Shown one piece after another: positions 36,039 to 45,386 of a stretch of 64,000 bases of DNA; the stretch's first letter is position 1, and every line of letters begins with the position of its first letter. Origin of the DNA: Halobacillus dabanensis (GTDB lineage: Bacteria; Bacillota; Bacilli; Bacillales; Halobacillaceae); assembly GCF_900114165.1 (NCBI RefSeq), contig NZ_FOSB01000001.1:124001-188000 (forward strand), read 5' to 3'. Under the pieces are notes generated by a model. That model did not search any database. It saw only the letters and a list, made by a program, of their open reading frames with translations, and was not told the origin of the DNA. The translations under genes and the position numbers were made by a program.

Positions 36039-37792
36039 TGAAACCATTGCAAGGGAAGCATATTCTCGTAACGAGAGGAAAATCCCAAGCACATCCATTC
36101 ATAGAGAAGATTGAAGAGGGAGGTGGAGTTTCCTATCATACTCCCCTTCTTGATTTCCAATTGAATGATTCAGAATCTCATCAAGAGATTATTCATCAAC
36201 TTCACGACTATTCTTGGGTATTTCTCACAAGTTCCAATGGCGTGAAGTTTTTTTTCGAATTATTGAGGAAACACAATGTATTTCTTCCTCAAAAGCTTCA
36301 GTTTGCAATTATTGGCACAAAAACAAATCACGCACTCAAAAGTTACGGATATCAAGCTGATTTTATACCTTCCCGTTTCCAGGCTACTAAGATGGTGGAT
36401 GAGTTTTTTGCCGTATATCCTCGACCAGGCAACATTCTTTACATAAGAGGCAATCGATCGCGTGATGTTTTACCTGCTGCTTTTCGGGCCAAGGGTGTAT
36501 TTTTTCAATCCATGACTGTATATGATACCCTACTAGTGAAGGATCAGAGAGAAGAGATATTAAGTTGGTTAAAATCGGAGGAATTAGATGCTTTAACGTT
36601 TACAAGTCCATCTACAGTTTCAGCTTTTGCCAACATAGTTCAAGGAGCGGAAATCAATGGTAAAGACCTTCCCTGTTTTTGTATCGGCCCAACTACAGCG
36701 GAAACAGCAAGAAGGTATGGATTTCGGCACATTTTCGTTCCAAAGCAATATACAATCAATGAAATAATGAATCAACTGAACCATTATTTTTCTAATGAAA
36801 GGAAAGATAAGATGAGTGATTTAACATTTAAACGTCATCGTCGTCTTCGTCGGACAGAATCTATGAGGGCGTTAGTCAGAGAAACGCATCTGCGTACAGA
36901 GGATCTAATTTTTCCGATCTTTGTGGTGGAAGGAGAAGGGGTGAAAAATCCTGTCGCTTCCATGCCAGGTGTTCATCAAGTATCATTGGATTATTTGACT
37001 GAAGAGATGGAAGAGCTAGTTCAACTGAATATTCGTTCTGTCATTGTTTTTGGTGTTCCTGCTGAAAAGGATGAAGTCGGTAGTCAGGCTTATCATGAAG
37101 ACGGCATTGTCCAAAAAGCTATCCGCCAAATTAAAGAAGAGGTACCTTCTTTAACGGTCATAGCAGATACATGTCTCTGTCAATACACCGATCATGGCCA
37201 TTGCGGTGTGGTTCGTGATGGGGATATAGCTAATGATGAATCTCTTACCTATATTACTCAAACAGCCGTTTCACAAGCAGAGGCAGGAGCAGATATCATT
37301 GCTCCATCTAATATGATGGATGGCTTTGTCGCCTCTATCCGTCATGGTCTGGACGAAGCAGGGTACAGTCATATTCCTGTCATGTCTTATGCTGTGAAAT
37401 ATGCTTCTTCCTTTTACGGACCATTCCGAGATGCTGCTCATAGCTCCCCGCAATTTGGAGACCGCCGTGCCTATCAAATGGATCCCTCGAATCGTTTAGA
37501 AGCAATTAGAGAAGCAGAATCGGATGTCCAAGAAGGCGCAGACTTTCTTATTGTCAAACCAGCTTTATCATACTTAGATATCATGCGAGAAGTTAAAGAC
37601 CGTTTCAACCTCCCGCTTGTCGCTTACAATGTGAGTGGAGAATATTCAATGATTAAAGCAGCTGCCCAAAATGGTTGGGTCAATGAACAGGAAATTGTCC
37701 TGGAGAAATTGACATCAATGAAACGTGCTGGTGCAGACCTCATTATCACTTATTTCGCAAAAGATGCTGCGAAATGGTTGAAAGAAGATTAA
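36038..37792 (+). CDS. hemD-hemB: HemD-HemB fusion: uroporphyrinogen-III synthase / porphobilinogen synthase
   Basis: One uninterrupted 584-codon frame covers two enzymes. Residues 1-258 are a full-length HemD ([60 protein letters not shown]). Residues 259-584 are a full-length HemB: zinc cysteines in [14 protein letters not shown], active-site lysines in [19 protein letters not shown] and [11 protein letters not shown]. In B. subtilis these are separate genes. Here no stop separates them, and an ATG at 36812 with AAAGGAAAG upstream could still start free HemB ([17 protein letters not shown]). So the cell may make a fusion, free HemB, or both. A sequencing error hiding a stop is the alternative. 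Confidence 0.88.
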   Translation: MKPLQGKHILVTRGKSQAHPFIEKIEEGGGVSYHTPLLDFQLNDSESHQEIIHQLHDYSWVFLTSSNGVKFFFELLRKHNVFLPQKLQFAIIGTKTNHALKSYGYQADFIPSRFQATKMVDEFFAVYPRPGNILYIRGNRSRDVLPAAFRAKGVFFQSMTVYDTLLVKDQREEILSWLKSEELDALTFTSPSTVSAFANIVQGAEINGKDLPCFCIGPTTAETARRYGFRHIFVPKQYTINEIMNQLNHYFSNERKDKMSDLTFKRHRRLRRTESMRALVRETHLRTEDLIFPIFVVEGEGVKNPVASMPGVHQVSLDYLTEEMEELVQLNIRSVIVFGVPAEKDEVGSQAYHEDGIVQKAIRQIKEEVPSLTVIADTCLCQYTDHGHCGVVRDGDIANDESLTYITQTAVSQAEAGADIIAPSNMMDGFVASIRHGLDEAGYSHIPVMSYAVKYASSFYGPFRDAAHSSPQFGDRRAYQMDPSNRLEAIREAESDVQEGADFLIVKPALSYLDIMREVKDRFNLPLVAYNVSGEYSMIKAAAQNGWVNEQEIVLEKLTSMKRAGADLIITYFAKDAAKWLKED

Positions 37793-37817
37793 TTCGATTA
37801 CTTAAGGGGTGGAAGCA

Positions 37818-39104
37818 ATGAAAAAATTCGATCGTTCAAAACAGGCATATAATGAAGCGGTGAACTTGATGCCAGGTGGAGTCAATTCACCTGTGCGGGC
37901 TTTTAAATCGGTGCAGATGGACCCGATCTTCATGGAAAAAGGGGCTGGGTCGAAGCTTTATGACATTGATGGCAATGAATATATTGATTACGTGTTGAGT
38001 TTTGGTCCACTGATCCTGGGTCATGCAGATGAAAGAGTGACGGAATCATTATATAAGGCTACAGCTCAGGGGACTAGCTTCGGAGCTCCTACGGAAATGG
38101 AAAATAAGTTGGCACATTTAGTTAAAGAACGGGTTCCTTCTATTGAAATGCTCCGTATGGTCAACTCAGGTACAGAAGCGACAATGAGTGCACTTCGTGT
38201 TGCGAGAGGTTACACAGGGCGCGATAAAATCCTGAAGTTTGAAGGCAATTATCATGGTCATGGAGATTCCCTATTGATTAAAGCTGGTTCGGGGGTAGCC
38301 ACATTGGGGCTTCCCGATTCTCCTGGTGTACCGGAATCGATTGCCCAGAATACGATCACCGTTCCATATAATGATTTAGAGAGTGCACGTTATGTGTTCG
38401 AACAATTTGGAGAAGATTTGGCAGCAGTTATTATTGAACCTGTCTCAGGTAATATGGGGGTGGTCCCACCTGAAAAAGACTTTCTGCAAGAGCTTAGAAG
38501 TATGACAGAGGAAAATGGAACTGTGCTCATTTTTGATGAAGTGATGACAGGCTTCCGTGTCGGATATCATAGTGCTCAAGGTCATTTCGGTGTGACACCG
38601 GACATGACTTGTTTAGGAAAAGTGATCGGCGGTGGTTTACCTGTTGGTGCATACGGTGGAAAACGTGAAATTATGGAACGCGTCGCACCTGTTGGAGATA
38701 TTTATCAGGCAGGAACTCTTTCCGGTAACCCACTAGCAATGACAGCAGGATATGAAACGATTGCTGCCATGACGGAAGAAGCTTATGAGTCTATTAATAA
38801 AAAAGTAGACCGATTGATCGAAGGCTATCAGGACGCAGCTGAGAAGCATGGCATACCTTTGACCGTAAACAGAGCCGGTTCAATGGTTGGGTTCTTCTTT
38901 ACGAATGAACCGGTCACAAATTTCGAAACAGCCAACAAGTCGGATCTTGAACTTTTCACTCGTTATTTCCAGGGGATGGTACAGGAAGGTATTTACTTGC
39001 CGCCATCTCAATTTGAGGGGCTCTTCTTATCTGTGAAGCACACGGATGAAGATATCGAAAAGACGATTCGGGCAGCTGGCAAAGTGTTTGCAAATATAAA
39101 ATAA
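37818..39104 (+). CDS. hemL: Glutamate-1-semialdehyde 2,1-aminomutase
   Basis: The 428-residue PLP enzyme converts glutamate-1-semialdehyde to 5-aminolevulinate. Features are [16 protein letters not shown] near residue 15, [20 protein letters not shown] near 116, [18 protein letters not shown] and the Schiff-base lysine segment [17 protein letters not shown] near 263. ATG 37818 follows AAGGGGTGG. Last hem gene, closed by a terminator. Confidence 0.97.
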   Translation: MKKFDRSKQAYNEAVNLMPGGVNSPVRAFKSVQMDPIFMEKGAGSKLYDIDGNEYIDYVLSFGPLILGHADERVTESLYKATAQGTSFGAPTEMENKLAHLVKERVPSIEMLRMVNSGTEATMSALRVARGYTGRDKILKFEGNYHGHGDSLLIKAGSGVATLGLPDSPGVPESIAQNTITVPYNDLESARYVFEQFGEDLAAVIIEPVSGNMGVVPPEKDFLQELRSMTEENGTVLIFDEVMTGFRVGYHSAQGHFGVTPDMTCLGKVIGGGLPVGAYGGKREIMERVAPVGDIYQAGTLSGNPLAMTAGYETIAAMTEEAYESINKKVDRLIEGYQDAAEKHGIPLTVNRAGSMVGFFFTNEPVTNFETANKSDLELFTRYFQGMVQEGIYLPPSQFEGLFLSVKHTDEDIEKTIRAAGKVFANIK

Positions 39105-39109
39105 ATGAA

Positions 39110-39144
39110 AAAAAGACGCAGGGGTTTGGGCCTATGCGTCTTTC
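39110..39144 (+). terminator. Terminator of the hem operon
   Basis: AAAGACGCA and TGCGTCTTT pair around a 14-base loop, followed by a T-rich tail. Confidence 0.88.
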
Positions 39145-39160
39145 TTTTGGATCTCTTCAT

Positions 39161-39188
39161 GTATATAACGGTAACTCTCGCATAAGGT
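39161..39188 (+). promoter_or_regulatory. Candidate sigmaE promoter of spoVID
   Basis: GTATATAA at 39161-39168 and CATAAGGT at 39181-39188, 12 bases apart, loosely resemble the sigmaE pattern (ATA at -35, CATAnnnT at -10). spoVID is sigmaE-dependent in B. subtilis. Confidence 0.4.
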
Positions 39189-39233
39189 GATAATAGAGAA
39201 TAGTGTTTATTACCTTATAGGAGGGACCGAATT

Positions 39234-40232
39234 TTGAATAATAAACAAAATGTATTTTCATTTTATCTAGATGAATCCATATGGTTCAAGGAAGGACAGG
39301 GCGTGAGAGAGTTGCTAGGCATCTCCTTGGAGCCTGAAATCAGTATTGAGGAACTCGGGGATGAGGTTCGTCTTAAAGGAACGGTGGACCTTGCAGGAGA
39401 ATATATCCCTACAGGAAGTGACGATGTACAGGATGAAAGTCCTTTAGCACCGTCGGTTCGGATTATGGATCAAGTGGAATCGGCGGAAGAAGGGGTGCAT
39501 GTATTTTCCCACGCTTTCCCAGTAGAAATAACTGTTCCTCTAGAAAGGGTATCAAATTTAGAAGATGTATTAATAGATATAGAGAGCTTTGATTACGAGC
39601 TCCCAGCTAATCGGCAGCTCCGCTTGCATGCCCAAGTGACGATTAATGGTGTGGAAGAGAAGAAGAATGAAGCTCAGAATGAAAAAGATTTTGATGAACC
39701 AGCGACAGTTGGACCACTAAATTTACAGGAACCGACCCAGGAGGATCCACCAGTCTTCCCTGAAAGAGAAGCGCCGATCTTTAAGATACATGAAGATGAG
39801 GGGCTGGAAGATGAAGGGCAAAGTGCCGATAATCCTGATGAAGATGGCCGTTGGTTTTATAAAAAGTCCCAAAGCCTTCCAGAGTTCTTCGGCAATAAAA
39901 CAGAAACGATTCAACAAGCTCCTCCTGAAGAACCCTCGTATGACAGTACCTCAGAGTGGGGTGAAGTAAGTTTGGATGAAATGGAAGAGTCGTCATCCGA
40001 TAAGGAAAGTGCTCAAGCTCCAGGGGGTATGGATGGAATCAAACAGATTTTCAAACATCTGTTCCCGAATAGGGAAGACAGTTACACTCAAATGAAAATG
40101 TACATTGCCCAGGAAGAAGAGACTCTGTCATCCATTGCAGAAAAATACGATGTGTCTCTCAAGCAGTTAGAGCGGGTCAATGATTCTACAGATGATGTCT
40201 CTCCTGGACAAATCGTTTATATACCTAATTAA
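39234..40232 (+). CDS. spoVID: Stage VI sporulation protein D, LysM-containing coat morphogen
   Basis: The 332-residue acidic protein begins SFYLDESIWFKEGQGVRELL, a SpoVID N-terminal hallmark, and ends with a LysM domain (IAQEEETLSSIAEKYDVSLK, then SPGQIVYIPN). SpoVID helps the coat encase the forespore and recruits SafA. It is much shorter than the 575-residue B. subtilis protein; the repetitive middle is reduced. TTG 39234 follows AGGAGGGA. It sits between hemL and valS as in B. subtilis, but ysxE, the usual next gene, is missing. Confidence 0.88.
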   Translation: MNNKQNVFSFYLDESIWFKEGQGVRELLGISLEPEISIEELGDEVRLKGTVDLAGEYIPTGSDDVQDESPLAPSVRIMDQVESAEEGVHVFSHAFPVEITVPLERVSNLEDVLIDIESFDYELPANRQLRLHAQVTINGVEEKKNEAQNEKDFDEPATVGPLNLQEPTQEDPPVFPEREAPIFKIHEDEGLEDEGQSADNPDEDGRWFYKKSQSLPEFFGNKTETIQQAPPEEPSYDSTSEWGEVSLDEMEESSSDKESAQAPGGMDGIKQIFKHLFPNREDSYTQMKMYIAQEEETLSSIAEKYDVSLKQLERVNDSTDDVSPGQIVYIPN

Positions 40233-40417
40233 ATCCACTTATATTTGAAAGCAAGGAAAATGCCTAAGACGATACCCAGAAGGAAAATGTCGAAAGTGGT
40301 CGGGAAGAAAATTGTCCTTAGTGCTTGAAATATAACAATAGGTAACATGGACTTTTCAATTACGAACAGCCAATTTCTACACCATGGGGGTAGTCGATAA
40401 CGATATAATCTGCTCAT
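40229..40417 (-). CDS. Small membrane protein, 62 residues
   Basis: A minus-strand ORF with AGAGGTG 6 bases before its ATG. The product has a basic N-terminus (MSRLYRYRLPPWCRNWL) and two hydrophobic stretches, SMLPIVIFQALRTIFF and FDIFLLGIVLGIFLAF, ending KYKWI. It overlaps the end of spoVID by 4 bases tail-to-tail. I know no family name. The ribosome site and membrane pattern argue that it is real. Confidence 0.6.
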   Translation of the reverse strand: MSRLYRYRLPPWCRNWLFVIEKSMLPIVIFQALRTIFFPTTFDIFLLGIVLGIFLAFKYKWI

Positions 40418-40474
40418 ATCAGCACCTCTTTTCTAAATGTTTTTCCAATAACAGCTCCCTATAGTTGAAGACAC

Positions 40475-40615
40475 AGTTTCGAACATTTTTGGGTGCGAAT
40501 GGGGGATGGGAACTACTCGCTTTCCGCGGGAAGACGGCAAGCCTCCTCGAGCTAAAGTTCTACGAGGGTCTCGCAGCTTCCCATCCCCCATTGCCTTTAT
40601 AAGCAGTTCGAAACT
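40475..40615 (+). repeat. Dispersed palindromic element, copy B, with long perfect stems
   Basis: AATGGGGGATGGGAA (40498-40512) is the exact complement of TTCCCATCCCCCATT (40578-40592). An outer pair, AGTTTCGAAC (40475-40484) with GTTCGAAACT (40606-40615), is also perfect. The enclosed core 40517-40549 matches copy A near 31.5 kb, and a small inner stem CCTCG/CGAGG follows. The element stands alone between a small gene and valS. Confidence 0.8.
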
Positions 40616-40754
40616 CCCTGCGATCTGACAATGCATTCAGTACCATGGGGTTAGCAGTTTTTCAAAATCAACTATGATCTCCAACTGAAATTTAGACTAC
40701 AATGGGTAAGAACTTGGCACACCGTCCTCCCACGAAAGTGTTCATATGTGGAAA

Positions 40755-40844
40755 TGCCCTGATAGCCACACTTGGCATAAGCAGAACATCAACGGAATGT
40801 GTTTTTTATTTCTTTGAGGTTCTGCTTATGACGCTGTCTGGGCA
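40755..40844 (+). repeat. 90-base imperfect hairpin of unknown role
   Basis: CATAAGCAGAAC (40776-40787) pairs perfectly with GTTCTGCTTATG (40819-40830). Outside it TGCCCTGATAGC (40755-40766) pairs with GCTGTCTGGGCA (40833-40844) with one mismatch and one wobble. A T-rich loop (GTTTTTTATTTC) caps it. It could be a small RNA, a mobile palindrome or a processing signal. Confidence 0.6.
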
Positions 40845-40977
40845 ATGGAAATGGACGAGCCGTTTCCTATAGCCCCTAAATCTCCATGAAAATTCGGAAT
40901 CGAATCTTCTGATATATACTTTTGAAGAGCTTCTGAGGTTGTTGATCAGGGGCTTTTGCACATTTTTTCAGAGATAG

Positions 40978-41007
40978 TTGACTAAATGCGTCTTTTCTAT
41001 ATACAAT
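40978..41007 (+). promoter_or_regulatory. sigmaA promoter of valS
   Basis: TTGACT at 40978-40983, an 18-base spacer and TACAAT at 41002-41007. Transcription from here includes the whole T-box leader. Confidence 0.65.
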
Positions 41008-41039
41008 ATGTAATATAGTCTATATACGTGAAATGCTTA

Positions 41040-41275
41040 GATAGGGAAGAGTACATGAACAATTCCTTCAGAGAGGAAGACAGATGCTGAGAGTTTTCCA
41101 GGAACCCTGTTGATGGAAGGTCGCCCTTGATGCAGCTTCTTTGAAAATACAGTAGGAGAAGCCGGTTAAAAGCCGTTATTTTATTTGAGTGTACAGGAAG
41201 AGTTTCCTGTAAATTAAGGTGGTACCACGGAAATGAATCCCTTTCGTCCTTTATTGGATGGAAGGGATTTTTTAT
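41040..41275 (+). promoter_or_regulatory. T-box riboswitch upstream of valS
   Basis: The T-box sequence AAGGTGGTACCACGG is at 41216-41230 and pairs with the uncharged tRNA acceptor end in antitermination. The alternative terminator is AATCCCTT with AAGGGATT plus T-run at 41236-41275. Upstream lies the stem I region. A GTC at 41120-41122 is a possible valine specifier codon; I could not fold stem I fully, so that part is inference. Uncharged tRNA-Val should raise valS expression. Confidence 0.92.
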
Positions 41276-41307
41276 TTAGATAAAGAGTATAAAGGAGGAA
41301 GATCAAT

Positions 41308-43950
41308 ATGGATCAACAAGATCTTTCCATGCCGACGAAATATGATCCGGCAGCAGTTGAAAAGGATCGGTATCAATATTGGGTAGATGGTAAGTTTTTT
41401 GAAGCAACAGGAGATGAAGAGAAGGAACCTTATACAATCGTTATTCCACCCCCGAACGTAACAGGTAAGCTGCACCTTGGCCATGCTTGGGATACGACGT
41501 TGCAGGATATCCTTTCCCGTGTGAAGCGGATGCAAGGTTATGATGTTCTTTGGTTGCCTGGAATGGATCATGCTGGGATTGCTACGCAGGCGAAAGTAGA
41601 TGCTAAACTTCGGGAACAAGGAATATCCCGTCATGATTTAGGCCGTGAGAAATTCCTGGAAAAATCATGGGAGTGGAAGCATGAATATGCGAAGTTCATT
41701 CGGGCTCAATGGGAGAAGTTGGGACTCGGGTTGGATTACTCCCGTGAACGTTTCACTTTGGATGAAGGGCTTTCAGACGCAGTAAAAGAAGTGTTCGTCA
41801 CCCTTTATGAAAAAGGCCTGGTTTACCGTGGGGAATACATCATTAACTGGGATCCAGCTACTAAAACCGCTCTTTCTGATATCGAAGTAGAATACAAGGA
41901 TGTCCAGGGAGCGTTTTATCACATGCGCTATCCGCTCAAAGATGAAGATGGAGCAATCGAAATTGCTACAACTCGTCCAGAAACGATGCTTGGCGACACA
42001 GCTGTAGCCGTCCATCCGGAAGATGAACGTTACAAGCACCTCATTGGTAAAAAGGCCATCCTTCCTATTGTAGGCAGGGAGATCGAGATCGTTGCGGATG
42101 ATTATGTGGATATGGAATTTGGTTCCGGCGCAGTAAAAATCACACCTGCCCATGACCCGAACGACTTTGAAATCGGAAACCGTCACAGTCTCGAGCGCAT
42201 ACTCGTTATGAACGAAGACGGAACGATGAACGAAAATGCTGGCAAATATAAAGGCATGGACCGTTTTGAGTGCCGTAAACAACTTGTTAAAGACCTCCAG
42301 GAAGAAGGAATTCTTTTTGAGATTGAAGAACATATGCATTCGGTTGGTCACTCTGAACGTAGTGGAGCGGTCGTAGAACCTTATTTGTCCACACAGTGGT
42401 TCGTCGATATGAAGCCACTGGCTGATGCATCTGTTGAATTGCAAAAAGGCGAAAATCAAGTACAATTCGTTCCTGACCGTTTTGAAAAGCCGTACTTGCA
42501 CTGGATGGAAAATACACGTGATTGGTGTATTTCACGCCAGCTTTGGTGGGGGCACCGAATTCCGGCCTGGTACCATAAAGAATCCGGGGAAGTTTATGTA
42601 GGGAAAGAAGCACCAGAAGATCCTGAAAACTGGAACCAGGATGAAGATGTACTGGACACATGGTTTTCTTCGGCATTATGGCCTTTCTCAACGATGGGGT
42701 GGCCCGATGAGCAAAGTGAAGATTACCAGCGTTATTTCCCAACGGACGTACTCGTCACAGGGTATGATATCATCGGTTTCTGGGTCAGTCGTATGATCTT
42801 CCAATCGCTTGAATTCACAGGTAACCGTCCATTCAAAGATGTACTGATTCATGGTCTGGTTCGTGATGCAGATGGTCGGAAAATGAGTAAATCCCTGGGT
42901 AACGGTGTCGACCCAATGGATGTCATTGAGAAGTATGGAGCGGATTCGTTACGTTATTTCTTGTCGACTGGATCTTCCCCTGGGCAAGACTTGCGTTTCC
43001 ATTGGGAGAAAGTAGAATCTACATGGAATTTTGCCAACAAGATTTGGAATGCCTCTCGTTTTGCCCTGATGAATATGGGAGACTTGAAGTATGAAGATAT
43101 TGACATTACAGGTGAAAAATCAGTAGCGGACCAGTGGATTTTGACAAGGTTGAACCAAACCATTGAACAAGTGACGACAAATATTGATAAATACGAGTTC
43201 GGAGAAGCTGGTCGTCACCTTTACAATTTCATTTGGGATGATTTATGCGACTGGTATATTGAAATGGCGAAGCTTCCATTATACGGAGAAGACGAAGCCC
43301 GAATCCATACCACACGTTCTATCCTTGCTTACACTTTGGACCAAACGATGCGTATGTTGCATCCGTTCATGCCATTCATTACCGAGGAAATTTGGCAGCA
43401 CCTGCCACATGAAGGTGAGTCGATCACTCAAGCTTCATGGCCGAAAGTCCGCGAAGATTTCCATAATGAACAGGCCGTATCGGAAATGGAGCGACTTGTA
43501 TCCATCATCCGTTCAGTGAGGAATATCCGTGCTGAAGTGGACACCCCAATGTCTAAAGAAATACAGTTACTGATACAGGCAAAAGATGAATCGATTGTTC
43601 AAGAACTTGAGAAGAACCGTGATTATCTAGAAAGGTTCTGTAATCCGAGTGAATTGACAATAGGGACCGATCTTCAAGCACCAGAAAAAGCGATGTCAGC
43701 TGTCATTACTGGAGCTGAATTGTACCTTCCGTTAGCAGGGCTGATTAATATTGAGGATGAAATCAAACGTCTTGGAAATGAATGGAATAAATGGGATCAG
43801 GAAGTTGCAAGAGTTCAGAAGAAACTAGCGAATGAAGGTTTCGTCAGTAAAGCACCTGAACATGTCGTCGAAGAAGAACGTAAAAAAGAGACTGATTACC
43901 TAGATAAACGGTCTAAAGTAGAAGCGCGTATTAAGGAACTAAAAGAATAA
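41308..43950 (+). CDS. valS: Valyl-tRNA synthetase
   Basis: The 880-residue class I synthetase charges tRNA-Val. The HIGH-type motif [16 protein letters not shown] is near residue 49, the editing domain includes [17 protein letters not shown] near 225, and KMSKS lies in [12 protein letters not shown] near 526. An anticodon-binding domain and a C-terminal coiled coil ([18 protein letters not shown] and onwards) complete it. Standard length. Controlled by the upstream T-box. Confidence 0.98.
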   Translation: MDQQDLSMPTKYDPAAVEKDRYQYWVDGKFFEATGDEEKEPYTIVIPPPNVTGKLHLGHAWDTTLQDILSRVKRMQGYDVLWLPGMDHAGIATQAKVDAKLREQGISRHDLGREKFLEKSWEWKHEYAKFIRAQWEKLGLGLDYSRERFTLDEGLSDAVKEVFVTLYEKGLVYRGEYIINWDPATKTALSDIEVEYKDVQGAFYHMRYPLKDEDGAIEIATTRPETMLGDTAVAVHPEDERYKHLIGKKAILPIVGREIEIVADDYVDMEFGSGAVKITPAHDPNDFEIGNRHSLERILVMNEDGTMNENAGKYKGMDRFECRKQLVKDLQEEGILFEIEEHMHSVGHSERSGAVVEPYLSTQWFVDMKPLADASVELQKGENQVQFVPDRFEKPYLHWMENTRDWCISRQLWWGHRIPAWYHKESGEVYVGKEAPEDPENWNQDEDVLDTWFSSALWPFSTMGWPDEQSEDYQRYFPTDVLVTGYDIIGFWVSRMIFQSLEFTGNRPFKDVLIHGLVRDADGRKMSKSLGNGVDPMDVIEKYGADSLRYFLSTGSSPGQDLRFHWEKVESTWNFANKIWNASRFALMNMGDLKYEDIDITGEKSVADQWILTRLNQTIEQVTTNIDKYEFGEAGRHLYNFIWDDLCDWYIEMAKLPLYGEDEARIHTTRSILAYTLDQTMRMLHPFMPFITEEIWQHLPHEGESITQASWPKVREDFHNEQAVSEMERLVSIIRSVRNIRAEVDTPMSKEIQLLIQAKDESIVQELEKNRDYLERFCNPSELTIGTDLQAPEKAMSAVITGAELYLPLAGLINIEDEIKRLGNEWNKWDQEVARVQKKLANEGFVSKAPEHVVEEERKKETDYLDKRSKVEARIKELKE

Positions 43951-43955
43951 GAGAG

Positions 43956-43993
43956 CGAGGAGGGTATTCTTAGGAGTACTCTCCTCTTTTTGA
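43956..43993 (+). terminator. Terminator between valS and folC
   Basis: GAGGAGGGTA and TACTCTCCTC pair with one mismatch around TTCTTAGGAG and are followed by TTTTTG. Confidence 0.7.
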
Positions 43994-44011
43994 AAAGAGG
44001 GAATAGTAGTG

Positions 44012-45310
44012 ATGAAATACGAGGAAGCAATAGAGTGGATCCATAGCAGGGAAAAGTTTAAGGTCAAGCCTGGACTGAAACGGATGACTTGGATGATGGA
44101 GCGATTAAATCATCCTGAGCAAACATTAAACGCTGTTCATATTGCCGGAACGAATGGAAAGGGGTCGACAGTTTCCTTTTTAAGACACATTTTACAGGAA
44201 CAAAAATTTACAGTAGGGACGTTCACCTCTCCCTACATCGAGAGGTTCAATGAAAGAATCAGTGTGAATGGAACTCCTATTCCTGATCATTCTCTGGCTT
44301 TTTTAGTTGAAATAATTAAGCCGCTTGCTGAAGAATTAGCTCAAACTCCTCTGGGAGAGCCGACTGAATTCGAAATCATTACAGCGATGGCGATGCTTCA
44401 TTTTTCCGAGTTACAGCTTGACTATGTCCTGATAGAGACAGGGTTAGGAGGGAAGTATGATTCCACAAATATTCTTGCCCCTCTTGTTTCTGTTATAACA
44501 AACATCGGACATGATCATATGAATATTCTTGGGAACACAGTGGAGGAAATAGCGGAAGAAAAAGCAGGGATTATTAAACCCGAAGTTCCGATTATCACGG
44601 CAGTAAAGCAAACGGAAGCTCTTGAAGTCATTGCACATCGAGCTAAAGAATGTGAGTCTGCTTTGTATTGTTTAGGTGAAGCCTTTCATGTGGAACACCT
44701 TAAAAGCACAGAGATAGGAGAATCGTTTATTTTCTCTAATCAAAACTACACGTCTCCTGAGCTTTTAAGTCGGATGAAAGGGCAGCACCAGGTGGAGAAC
44801 GTTGCCCTGGCTATTCAGACTGCAGAACAATTGAGAGCAATAGGAGCGAATGTAAGAAGGGAAAAGTATATCGATGGGATCAGGAGAACGTTTTGGCCGG
44901 CAAGGTTTGAGAAAGTACGCAATAACCCATTAACTATTATTGATGGAGCCCATAATGAGGAAGGAACCCAGGCTCTGGTGAATACCTTGAAACGGCATTA
45001 TGATGGTAGGAATATTATCCTTGTGTATGCCGCGCTAGAAGATAAGCCAGTGAGTAAGATGATAAACCTCCTATCCGAAGTGATCAAGACAGCTTATATG
45101 ACTACATTTGACTTTCCAAGAGCGTTAAGTGCAAAAGAGCTTGCTGATTACTCTTCTATAACGGTCACAAAAGTTGTTGAAGATGAACAGGAGGCTATAA
45201 AACAGGCTTCCTTAAATGTAGGCAAAGATGATGTATTACTAATAACAGGTTCTCTTTACTTCATTTCTAAAATAAGGAAATTTTTTGAATCTGAAGAATT
45301 ATTGTGGTAA
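44012..45310 (+). CDS. folC: Folylpolyglutamate synthase / dihydrofolate synthase
   Basis: The 432-residue Mur-ligase-like enzyme adds glutamates to folates. The P-loop is HIAGTNGKGSTVSFLRH near residue 48, followed by GTFTSPYIERFNERISVNG, a central LLIETGLGGKYDSTN-type segment (read here as VLIETGLGGKYDSTN) and GHDHMNILG. IIDGAHNEEGTQALV is near 310. The start is ATG 44012 or GTG 44009. It follows valS as in B. subtilis. Confidence 0.95.
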   Translation: MKYEEAIEWIHSREKFKVKPGLKRMTWMMERLNHPEQTLNAVHIAGTNGKGSTVSFLRHILQEQKFTVGTFTSPYIERFNERISVNGTPIPDHSLAFLVEIIKPLAEELAQTPLGEPTEFEIITAMAMLHFSELQLDYVLIETGLGGKYDSTNILAPLVSVITNIGHDHMNILGNTVEEIAEEKAGIIKPEVPIITAVKQTEALEVIAHRAKECESALYCLGEAFHVEHLKSTEIGESFIFSNQNYTSPELLSRMKGQHQVENVALAIQTAEQLRAIGANVRREKYIDGIRRTFWPARFEKVRNNPLTIIDGAHNEEGTQALVNTLKRHYDGRNIILVYAALEDKPVSKMINLLSEVIKTAYMTTFDFPRALSAKELADYSSITVTKVVEDEQEAIKQASLNVGKDDVLLITGSLYFISKIRKFFESEELLW

Positions 45311-45338
45311 TATGTTAATGTTCTGAATATTCATATGG

Positions 45339-45344
45339 TACAAT
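45339..45344 (+). promoter_or_regulatory. Extended -10 before the diguanylate cyclase gene
   Basis: TGGTACAAT gives TGn plus TACAAT, about 42 bases before the ATG at 45387. The -35 region (TTAATG at 45315) is weak. A G7 run at 45373-45379 lies between promoter and start. Confidence 0.45.
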
Positions 45345-45386
45345 AGTCTGTAATGTGAGTGGGTCTTTAGGTGGGGGGGTGGCAGG

